Assembly (NCBI GenBank): GCA_947630385.1 | Contig: CANRHG010000032.1 | Span: 1 to 13,999 of the forward strand | DNA: 13,999 nucleotides | Source: an uncultured Eubacteriaceae bacterium | Lineage (GTDB): Bacteria > Bacillota > Clostridia > Eubacteriales > Eubacteriaceae | Direction of reading: 5' to 3' | Shown: one piece after another, positions 1 through 12,000 of the stretch | Layout of the letters: each line of letters opens with the position of its first letter | How positions within the stretch are numbered: position 1 is the first letter of the stretch | Notes under the pieces: model-generated | The model's input: only the letters and a program-made list of their open reading frames with translations | Told to the model about the DNA's origin: nothing | Databases searched by the model: none | Position numbers and translations under genes: made by a program

Positions 1-3000
1 CGTTATTGTTTTTGACATGTCTGGATCCATGGCACAAGATACTCGTTATGATATTGGGCCAGAAAATCAAGATGACTATTTAGCTGTCTCAGAAGATGAG
101 CGGACTATGGACAAGAGAATTGAAAATTCTCGGATAAATTCTACATTAAACGCTATTAATGAGACTATTGATAACTTGATGGCTCAAAATCCTCAAAACA
201 GGGTGGCAGTTTGTGGTTATGGAGCTGGAGCTTCTGTAATAATGCCTTTAGCTCATTATAAACATAAAGACGATGAAGAAAACATTCCTTATTTAACAGT
301 TGGCGGAATGGAAACCCTATATTCACCAGATGATTTAGATTTTGAAGACGGAGAATGGATATGGCAAGTTAACCGAGACGCCTGTTATACAATTGAAGCT
401 CACGCTAAATTAAATACTTATACGGGAGTTCTATCTGAATCGAATGCAGAGAATCAATGGATAGATCATGATTGGATTGTAAGTAATAACATAGATACTA
501 CTACTTACGAAAATGAAGACTATCCTTTAGCCGAAGAATTTAAAAATAAGATTAACAAAGTTAAAGCTTATCCTGGTTATGAATCACAAACGTCAGAACA
601 ATATTTAAGTTGTTCTGAGAAGATGGGTTTAGATGAAACAAAGGAATTAAAAGCGGATGAATATGTTGGATATTATACAAATACTCAGGGAGGAATTTTT
701 CTTGCATATAAACAGTTAGCTGATTCAAATGCAACGACTTATTCTGAAAATTTAAGTACGGGAGCTTTATCCACAGTGGCTCGTATCCCAGCGACTATGA
801 TCATGACTGATGGAGGAGCGAACTTTGCTTTTAATGAAATGGAAAATTGGACTTGGAATGATGATACAACAGAGAAATATTTAAAAGAAGGTTATAGAAA
901 CGATGAAATTCATCCAAGATATTATGGACAATTCGACGAAGAAAAATATAACGAAAATGCTGAAGGTCTTTATTATTTAAACGACGACAATAGTTTATGG
1001 TTCGATCTAAAAGATTATTCTCATCGTTTACCAAATAATATTGGTGATGAATGGTATAAAGTTTATCTTCCAGGAATAACTGATAATAATAAAATTACTT
1101 CGCTTCATAATATTGGAGTTGATGGAAAAAAAAGTGGAACACTTGAAACTGCGCCTCATTGGAATTATGCGGGAATTTTTTATAGTAACGATACTGCTCA
1201 TCTTGGAACCTCAGGAACTATTCTTCAAGTTTTAATGACTGCCTCCTATATGAAAACAGTAGTGAATGAACATTATAAAAATGGATGGGAAAAGAACAAA
1301 GCTACAGAAGATAGTAAAAAAGATTTATTAACTTATACTGTGAGTGTGGATAGTAAACATGTTCCTCAGTGGGGTAGAATGCGTTTATATCCTACTATGG
1401 ACCCCAAAAATTATTTTCTTGATACTTCAAAATGGTCTGACGCAAATAAAGAGTTTGAATTTACTGGAGAAGAAAGTTTAAGTAATCCGAAGTTAAGTTC
1501 ACAATTACCAGGATACTCTGTGAAAAATGTCTTAGATGGGGCTTTAAATAGGTGGAATTTATGGAAACAATGGTCTAACAATGAAGAAATAGTTAACGAA
1601 AATATTGATAAGGAAGGATCAATATCTCCTTATATAGATAGTAACGGTGATATTAAAGTTAAAATTGCTCAATTACCTTCAGAAGGAGATAGTACCTATG
1701 GAGAAACCGTTACAAAAGAAGATATAGAGAATAACATTATTTATAATAACGGTTTTTATGATATTGAATCCGGAAAAATTGGAGAGACTTTTAACGACAT
1801 TTTATCTTTGATTCTTGGAGAAATATTTGTTCCAATTTCAGGTGATAATGACGCAGGTGTAGGAGATTCCATTACTTACCAAGATCCAATCGGTAAGTTT
1901 ATGGAAGTAAAGAATCAATCAATAAATGTTACTCCTTATCATACGAACGGCGAGGAATTAGGTGGAGAAACAACTTACGATATGTCAATGCTCCTATTTG
2001 GAGAAATGCATGGTCTTGTTCAAACCGGTGTTTATGATTTCGACTGGAATACGAATTATAAAAGAATTAACCCTGATATAGATGTAAATCAGTCTTTACC
2101 AACTGGATGGTATAAGGGAGATCCTGAGGATGGTTTTGAAAATATCAAATATGCCGATCCAACAAAGAAAGAAGTAGATGGCGGAGTCTATTATGATTCT
2201 AAAACAGGTTCTACTTATCCTTATGGTTATGACGGTATAAATAACGCAGAAGACGCTTGGAAAGATGGTTGGAAACTACGTCTTGGATATAAGGATTTAA
2301 CAAAATTTATTCCAATTATTGATATTGCGGATGGGACTCCACCAGATCAATTTCCAGAACAAGTCCAAAATACAAAATATACTGTATATCGGTTTGCCTG
2401 TACAGCGGATGATCGAAATCTATTACGTCGAAACCCAATTTTTGGAGATATTTCTGACGAAATACAAGAAAATTGGAAAAGCCAAAAGGTAAATGGTCAA
2501 TATCCTGATACAAACGATTTTTATGCTGGAATTCCAGGAGCTTACCGCTTATCTGATATTCGAGTTTGGACAGAAGATACCGGAGATTTCTTAGACAGCG
2601 AAGGAAATATCTCACCAGAAAGTGGATACGATTCTTCTTTATATCTAAATGTTCCCGCTGCTGCTATTCCAACACAACTTGCAACAATTACAATGGGCCC
2701 GGAAGGTGTACTTTCCTATGAAACAAATTTAGGATCGGATCATCTTGAAGGAACGGGAGTAAAGGGAAGGGAAGATTATGTTAGTCACGAAGAATATTGT
2801 TATCAGTCTACGCCTCTAAGACTATTCTACTCCGTTGGAGTTATGGATGAAATCATTAATAGAGACTCTAATGGAAACCAAACGGGAATTAACGTAGCCG
2901 CTCTTCCAGAAGATTACATAACTGAGAATACAAACGATGAGGGAGAACTTAGTTTCTACTCAAATTATTATAGCGGAACAACCTACACAGGATACGCCCT

Positions 3001-6000
3001 CGAAGATACCAATCCTTATCGAACAATTGGAGATCCTACTGTATCGTTCTCTCCGAGTGGAGATAACCGTTATTACGTTTTCCAAAAACCCTTACCTCTT
3101 TATGCCCATGCATATTGGGTCAATGGTAATAATCTAAAAGCTGTTGATAAAACTGGTGGAGGGATATGGCCACCCGAAGAAAATTATACAGGAGGTAATG
3201 GTAGTCAACACTGGGAAGATGTAAACGGTCAAAATAGAGACTTAGATAAAGGAGCTTGGGATGGCGGCGAGTTCATGGGAGTTTATAACTCTGAGACCAG
3301 TTTCCAAACGGCTAAGGGAAAAGCTGAAGCTACTGGAAATGGGAATATTACCGATGATAAAGGAAATATTTACAAAGTAGTTGATAATGGGATTGTCTTT
3401 CTAGAACAAGATCTCTTAGAACACGTTGCATCTGATGGTTTTGGAGATTCCGAAACTAAAAACTTTAGTTTTAACAGCACGGATTATTTCTTCTTACTCG
3501 TTGAATATTTCCTACCTTACACAAATCAAGTGGGTAAGGACAGTAAAGGAAATGAACTTTCCGGAACGTACGGGGGTCGTAGTGTTCAAAGAGTAATCGC
3601 TCGAAGAGGCTCTGCTTTTGGTTCGGGTATTGAATCGGACAGTATAAATAACGGGGATATGCTCTGTTGGACTCTGATGTCGGACAACTCTATCAATGCT
3701 GATTATTATTCGCAAACTACTACAGGCGATTTGTCCCGTGGTGAGCCAACGTATGAAAAACTATTTTATACAGACACTACCCAACCAAGTTTAAAAGACT
3801 ATTTACAAAATACTTGCAATTTAAGTTCTACACCTGTAGAAGGCGAAACCGGAGACTCGCCTCTAGAGAGTGCTTATAAAGAATGCAAAGAATTACAAGA
3901 AAAGCTTGCTGAAAAAATAGCGGCTTTTAAGGAAAAATATCAAGATTCAGCCTTACAAAAACAAAATTACAATAATGAATTTCAATGGGCGGTTGCAGCA
4001 AAAAAAGGCGGAATTCGTGTCGGTAATATGTATCGAAATATGCGGGCCAAAGTTGGAGATTTAGATGGGAATTTCTATATAGGAAATAAAACTCAAACTG
4101 CAAATAACTACTATGTTCCGACTATTTCGAGCAATTCCGGAACGGGTAACAATTTAAAAATTGCTAATTATTTAGGAAATAATGGTGTTTTAAGAATAAA
4201 CAATTCTTTCTTATCCGTTTCTAAAACCATTGACATTGATGTAAATGATCCTAATCGCGAAGAACTTCTAAAAAAACGTTTTGAATATCAAGTCTATATT
4301 CAAAATGTTAATAAAAATAATGAAGTCGCTGGAGAAGAATCTATAAATTACATAGACGCTGTTTATCTTCGTTACAATCATTGGGGTAATGAAGGAAAAG
4401 GAAGATGGCAACGTCAGATTGATACGATCGACGTAAGAACGAGTAATGAAGGATTGTTATTAGACTTTGATTCGAGCAAGTCTTATATAGGAAAAGTTGG
4501 AGGTCAGTACGTCCATTTAAAACAGGTGAAAGATGGAGATGATATCAAATATTGTCTTTATGAAGACTATGATCCTACGACGGGAATGCCGTTAGAAGGA
4601 AAATCAACTGTAAATATAGATGGACAAGTTTACTATGGTTACGTAGGTGGGACAGAAAATAGTAGTGACGGAAGTTCTAAATACGTTAAACGTCTATTCC
4701 AAAATACACCAGATGATCTTACATTAGAAGAGTCTAAGGCTACCGATGCAGGACGAACGGTTTATATGAAAACAGATAGCGTCCCAGGGAATAGAACGGA
4801 AAATAATAAATATTGGAGTATCTATAAAACGTCTAACGAATCTAATCGTTCTGGCTCTATTGATTACTGGTTCAAAACGATTTATCTCATTCCTATTGAA
4901 GAAGTAGATCAGAGCACGATTTCTAGTGATTCCGAAGGGGTAAGCCTAGAGTCTGACAGCGCTTGGAAGTTTTCTTCTGGAGATAATTACGGTAAATTAC
5001 CTGAGAATCCAGATGATTTAGAAAAAGGAAGAGGTTTTACGATTGCCCATCTTGACCAAGATCCGGATGACTTAGAGACTTCAGACGTTACAATAACGAC
5101 TGAATTCAGTCTGGAAACGAAATTTTTAACGCGTCGTATTTATTTTGGTTATAAGACTAATGAAACTCCTGATGGAAACGGACAATATCAACCTGGAGAA
5201 AAATTACTAAAATCCGACATGTTTGATCCAGAGTTAGAACCTAAAAATACGGCTCAGTTTACGTTAGGAAACGAAGAAGGACTTCTCTTCCCTGGCCTAG
5301 CCTCTGGTTCTGATTACCGAATTACCGAAAAGGGCTCGGTGAAGGACGGTTATAGCTTAGAAAAAGTAACTCATCAGCAAGAACGTTCACAAAGTACTTA
5401 TCAACCAAGTGAGAAAGATGGGAGCGCAGAAGAAACTTCTGAAACCGGTGTAAATTCAGCTACTTTTGGAACCGTCGGTAGTGATAACGAACCTTTCTAC
5501 TCTGTAGCAGGAGATACAGCTACAGTCAAAGAAGAGGGAGCTTGGTATGTAAACCAATATAATCCCGGAACGTTAAAAGTTAAGAAAGTTCTCACCGATG
5601 CAACGGAAGCCGATGAAAATCTAGAATTTAAATTTACTTTAACGCTCAAGTCGCCAGAAAAACCGGAAAATTTAAAGGTAGATGGGCCGTTTGACTACGT
5701 TATAGAATCTGAGGATGGAAGTGAATCAAGAGACACATTTAATGGATCAAATAAAAAAGAAGATGAAAGCTGGGAATTCACTTTAAAGAAGGATCAAACA
5801 ATTACGGTTTCCGGGCTGCCTATTGGAACTTCCTATACAGTCATAGAAACAACACCAGGTTATGAAACTGAAATTACGCCTAAAGAAGTAGTTAAAGCAG
5901 AGACTGTAAAAACTGCGGAAGGAACGGTCACTGCCCAGACGATAGACCCGACTGAGATCGTCTTTAACAATACAAAACACCCGGATCCGGCAAAGGTTAC

Positions 6001-9000
6001 CTTAAATCTTAATAAGTCAATTACGAGTGATGATGGTAAATTCCCAGAAGAGGGAAAAGACTTTACGTTTATTGTCACTCCGAGCCAAGATAATCCGAGT
6101 GTTGATCCAATCAAAGAGATTGATCTTGTCGAATTAAAGAATAAAGATAATAAAATTAATGAAGCGAAGTTTGACGGTTTAGGAAATTTAGAAGTCACGA
6201 AACATTTCGAAAAGACAGACATAACAGATAGAAAAACTCTTAATCTGTTTAGTGAACTTCCCTTTAATACGAATGGAACTTACGTTTATACGATCAAAGA
6301 AAAAGTTCCTGAAACCGGAGATCCTGGCTTTACTTACGATACTAGAGAATATACCGTTTCTATCCGGGTCTTTGATACCGACGATAAAGGTAACTATTTA
6401 GGGAAAAAACAAGCAGAAATCAAAATCTCTTCAAAAGACGAGGATGGTCATAGTGTTAAGGATCCAGAAAATGAAAATGACAGTTACGAGGTAAATCTAG
6501 AATTTACCAACAAATATAAAGAAGGAACGGTTTCGGTTCCCCTTCAAACTAAAAAGATCTTAAAGAATCAGAATAATGATGATGTTTCGGTCAATGAAGG
6601 CGATTTTAGCTTTACTTTAGAAAGAACTGGATATACTCCTCTTTCTTCCGAAGAAAAGGTTGAATCAGAGACAGGCCAAGAATTACCACAATATGGTCCT
6701 GAAAGTAGCATCGATGATCCTTCGGTTTCCGAACCGGAAGACTCTGCTCCACAAACACCCGAACAGGTGGTGCCGGAAGATTCCAAAGAAGAACCGCCGG
6801 CTCAGGATGCGGATGATTCTGAAGATTTGGAATCCGGAGATTTGGGAGATGAAGCGATTCCGGAACAAAGCGAAAATCCCGATGACGAAGTTCAAAATAC
6901 AGAAGAAACGGATGAAGACCTGTCCGTTGTCACTTTAAGAACCAAATTAAATATTGGAGGAATCCCTCTAACGATCCAGGAAAGATTAAATAGGACGATC
7001 GATCCTCTAGGATTTAAAACAAGTTTATTAGAAGGAACGGAATCGGAAGACCTTCCGCCCTATGCAACTCCAGAAGAGGGAGTTGCTACAGACGAAGATT
7101 CGGCAACTGTGGACGACCCAACGGTTGGCGAAAATGACGAAGGTAAAACTGAAGAAGAAGTCATAGATGAAGCCGATACTGACCCGCCTGAAGGTTCTAC
7201 TGCCGGTGATCCAGAGCCTAAACCACAAGAACCTGCCGGAGACGAAGAAGACACCGGAACCGGGCAATTGCCGCCTGAGACAGACGTTGAGGCTCCAGAC
7301 GATGGCGAAGTTGGTCCAAATACTCCAATCGGACCGGCTGATGATGGAACTCCAAAAGACGATGTAGTAGGTTCAGAAGATCCCGACTCTCCAAGCTCAA
7401 TTGAAGAAGGAAAAAATATCGAAAAAGTTCCGATGCCCGAAGGAACAGAAAGTAATGTAAAGACGGTTAAAAATAATGCTGGTGGAACGGTCTCTTTTGG
7501 TTCGGTCACTTTCCAAGAAGCTGGAATTTACACCTATGAAATAAGAGAAAAAGCAGATGAGCTGCCCAAACAAATAGAGCCTGATGAGTCCGTTTATACT
7601 ATAACGGTCGTTGTCATAAAAGAAGGTGATCAACTTAAAGTAGACAGCGTTACCTATACTAAAGATAAGGGTAATCCTTCTAAAGATATTCCTGTCTTCA
7701 CCAATACGACAAAAACGGGAAGTTTGTCTCTTAAGAAACTAGTTTCAGGTAATATGGGAGATACGACTAAAATCTTCCATTTCAAAGTATCGATTAAACC
7801 GGAATTAACTGGAAGATACGGAAATATGGATTTCATCGATGGTTTAGCTAAAGTTGAATTGATGCATGGACAGACAGCTTTAGCCGACAATTTACCTATT
7901 GGAACTTCTTATACAATTACCGAAGATGAATTCAATAAGGATGAGTATCGAACTAGTTTTGAGGTTAATGGTACTTTGGGTTCAGATGAAAAAGCTACTG
8001 GTGAAATTTTAGATCAAGATCAAAAAGATGAAGTTGTATTTACTAATAGCAAAGATCTTTATGGAAGTCTCCAAGTCAGTAAAATAGCCATAGGTTATGA
8101 CGATTACCCAGAATCAGAATCCCAATTTGAATTTAAAGTAACGTTAGAAGGTCAAGATTCATTTAATAATACATATGAATTTGAAGATCGCGAAAAGATA
8201 ACTTTCAAAAACGGAGTAGCCACTTTTACTCTTAAAAACGGTGAATCTATAACTTTTGACAACCTTCCTGCTAACGTTGAATATACGGTAGAAGAGACCG
8301 ACCCACAGGGTGCTACAAGGACTACTGCGATCGGAGATACCGGAAAGATCACAGCTAATGGACTCGCTCAAGCTGTCTTTACAAATTCAAAAGATGAAAA
8401 TAAATTTGGCCTTACGGTTTCAAAGATTGTCCAAGGTAGCGCGGGGGACCTAAATAAACCATTTAACTTTACTGTAACCTTAAAAGATACCCAAGATAGT
8501 TCCAAGACAGCTGATGTTGATGGAACTTACGGCGAAATGGAATTCAAAGATGGCGTTGCTACTTTTACTTTAAAGAGTGGCGAAACGAAAAAAGCTTGGG
8601 GCCTTCCCGAAGGACTTTATTATGAAGTTATAGAAGACCCAGAAGGATACATTTCAAAATCTGTAGGAGAAAAGGGTCAAATAACCGCCGAAGGAAACGC
8701 AAGTTGTACTTATTCTAACTTCTTAGAAAAAGATTTTGGAGGCCTTATCGTTGAAAAACACGTCACGGGTAGCGAAGGAGAAAGAGATCGCGAATTTAAC
8801 TTTACGGTCACTTTGAGTGATAGCACGATTAACGGTCAGTATGGCGAAATGACTTTCGAAAATGGTAAGGCTCAATTTGGATTAAAGGATGGTGACTATG
8901 CGATTGCGGAAAATCTACCGGCCGGAACGACCTATACGGTTACAGAAGAAGAAGCCAATGGCTATACGACAACTTACGATAGTAAAACCGTAGATGGAGA

Positions 9001-12000
9001 ACCTACCCGAACCAAAGGAAACGAAACTACGGGAAGCATCAAAGCAGGAGAAACGGCAGAAGAGGATTTTTATAATAATAAAGGTCAGACTAGTCCCCAC
9101 GTCGTTATACAACTTCAACATAAGGACGCTACAAACCATTTTAACCAAGATAAACTTCAAAAACTAAGCAAGTCGAAAGATAATAATCGAGTTGATTATG
9201 AAATCTTGGTTGAAAATACCGGCGAAGTAGAAGCAACTGGAATAAAGCTGTACAACGTCATTCCGCCTTTCTTAGATTTTGTAGATAACGATTCAAGTAT
9301 TGGCAATGGAGGTATTAGTCTTGAACCTCTTGATTCGGAAGAAGCCGATGCTCCAGATCTTGATATTGAAAGTGGAACTATAATTGGAAGTTCTGAGTTT
9401 GATCTTGATCCGGGAGAAAGGGCAACCGTTTATTTTGCTGCGACCGTAAATGAAAACGCAAAACCCGAAACTTATTGGCTCGATCATGCTTATCTTACTT
9501 ATGATGGATTACCTGGTAACAAAAACTTTGTTGAAGGTTATAAGGACACTTGTCCAAGTTTCTGTCCTTCTTATAAGGAAGGAGTTAGTACAGCTAAGCC
9601 GGCCACTTTTAATGTTGCGGATGCCGAGAAAGCTTCAGAAGCGGGCTACTACTGTGAACTTGAACATTTCTTAAATAAGAATTACGAAGGCACAAAAGCC
9701 AATCCGGACGAAGCTTTCCACAGTGATGACGGAAAGGGAATTGGAGATTTAAAAGAACCAAAGAGCTTTAAAATCTCAAATGATGTTGCCGAATATATAA
9801 CAGACGATAAGCCTAAAGAAGAATTTGGAAACCTAACCGTTTCTAAGATCGTCACGGGTCAAGTAGATATATCAGAAGGATTTAACTTTACCGTTACTTT
9901 AAGTGATACTTCTGTTAACGGAACTTATGGCGACATGAAGTTCGAGAACGGTGTGGCTTCGTTTACGTTAAAACACGGTGAAAGTAAGACTGCTACCGAT
10001 TTACCAGCAGGAATAACCTATACAGTAGTAGAAGCTAGTGTGGACGGTTACACAACCAACGCGACTGATGACACAGGTACGATTCCTTCTGGAGGTACGG
10101 CTGAAGCAGAATTCGTCAATAGCAAACCAAACGACGATTTGAAGAAGATTGAGACCTCACCTGGAGATGGGGAAGGCGTTAAAGTAGGAGATACTATTAC
10201 TTATGAAATCTCTTATACCAACAACTCGAGTGAAACCGTCACAGCTGAAATAATCGATCCGCTAGACCAAGGCGTAGATTTTGTATCAGCTACTGAACCT
10301 TACGAGTTATTTGAAAACCAGAAACTTCCGGAAGGTGTTCCTTCTCCTTATAATTACAACTATAACGGTTACGTTAAGTGGACGATCTCGGATGTTAAAC
10401 CGGGAGTAACTGTTAAAGTTACCTTAACTGTAAGAGTTAATAATACGGCTTTAGTAAAAGATGAAGTTTTAAACCAGGCTTTCGTTAAAGGACCGGGCAA
10501 TGTCTGGCTAGCTACGGAAGAACCACAAAACCCGCTTAACGAAGGTGATCTTACGGTTCTTAAGACCGTTACGGGCGGTGCCGGAGAGACAGATAGACAA
10601 TTTAACTTTACAGTAACCGTAACCGGTCCGGACGGACAACCGCTAAGTGGACCCTATGGGGATATGACGTTTGTCGACGGTGTAGCTACCTTTACTTTAG
10701 GTAATCGACAGACCGTAACAGCCGAAGGTCTACCCGCGGGTAGCCACTATGAAGTCGTAGAAAACGATGCGAATCAGTACGGCTATGAAACGAGCTCTAC
10801 GAATGAGAGTGGAGTAATCGAGTCTCATGGAGCAGTCGCAGAAGTCGAGTTTGTCAACGATAAACCTGGAAATGAACCTCACAAGACAGAAGATACTCCG
10901 GGCGAAGGTGAAACGGTCGGTATAGGACAGTTAATTACTTATACGATCACTTACACAAATAATTCCGATTCCACAGCTGACGTAAAAATCGAAGATCCAA
11001 TAGATAACGGACTTGACTTCGTTGAAGCTTCCGACAGTGGAACCTACGTCGAAGGTGCAACACTTTCCGATGGACTTACTACGAATTACAGCTATCACGG
11101 TGTAGTTTCTTGGACAATTCCAAACGTACCGGCTGGTGAGTCCGGAACGGTCACGCTAACGGTTCGTGTCAACGAAAATGCTAAAGTAAATGATGAAGTT
11201 CTAAATCAAGCCTTTGTAAGAGATCCAGAAAATGACTGGAAGTTTACCGAAGAACCCGAAAATCCGCTCGGAGGTCCACATAAGTTTGAAACGGACCCGG
11301 GTGACGGACAAATGGTTCAAGTCGGAGATACGATCACTTATGAGATCACTTATCAAAATATAAGTGACGAGGTACAAGATATCACGATTGTCGATCCACT
11401 TGATAAAGGCGTAAGTTATTTGAGTTCTTCAGATGGTGGTCAGTATCTCGAAAATTCTGCTTTAGACGACTATAAACTTTCAACGGACTATGAATCTAAT
11501 GGCTATGTCAAATGGGTCATTAGTGGAGTAGAACCTGGAGCAACGGGAAGCGTTACTCTAACGGTCACGGTCAATGAAGAAGCCATGCTTGAAATGATCG
11601 TAAAAGACCAGGCCTTTGTTCAGGTCGGAGACGGTGATTTTGAACCTACGGAAGAACCGAAAAACCCATTAGAAGACACGAAACTTACGGTTTCTAAGAC
11701 CGTAACAGGTTCGGGAGATAAGACCAAAAACTTTACCTTTACCGTAACCTTAGACGATCCGTCGATCAACGGAACCTACGGTGACATGTTCTTTGAAAAT
11801 GGTGTAGCTACCTTTACGCTAAGTAATGGTCAGTCAAAATCAGCTACAGGCCTACCCGAAAATACGCACTATACGGTCACGGAAGCCGAAGCAAATCAGG
11901 ACGGCTATACAACAAACGTCACCGGAGACTCCGGAATATTAACGAGTGGGAATTACGCTCAGGCTAGCTTCATTAACGATAAACCGGAAGAAGAACCACA

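Noticed and set aside
1126..1133. An A8 run that could act as a slippage or phase-variation site
   Set aside because: It encodes Gly-Lys-Lys-Ser in frame, and the frame is continuous on both sides. A single 8-base A run in an AT-rich gene is not evidence for switching.
3850..4015. Helical Lys/Glu/Gln-rich stretch considered as a long coiled-coil stalk
   Set aside because: Only about 40 residues are strongly helical, and a lasting heptad pattern is not evident, so it is treated as a short spacer in the unassigned region.
6660..6938. A 92-codon open frame on the plus strand in another frame, overlapping the acidic insertion
   Set aside because: It is a composition-driven shadow rich in Lys, Arg and Asn with no recognisable domain, overlapping a continuous and well-supported frame.
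7060..7509. A 149-codon open frame on the minus strand opposite the acidic insertion, with other minus-strand frames nearby
   Set aside because: It is a Ser/Pro/Gly-rich shadow created by Asp/Glu/Pro codons on the + strand. No domain was recognised, and the main frame is clearly coding here.
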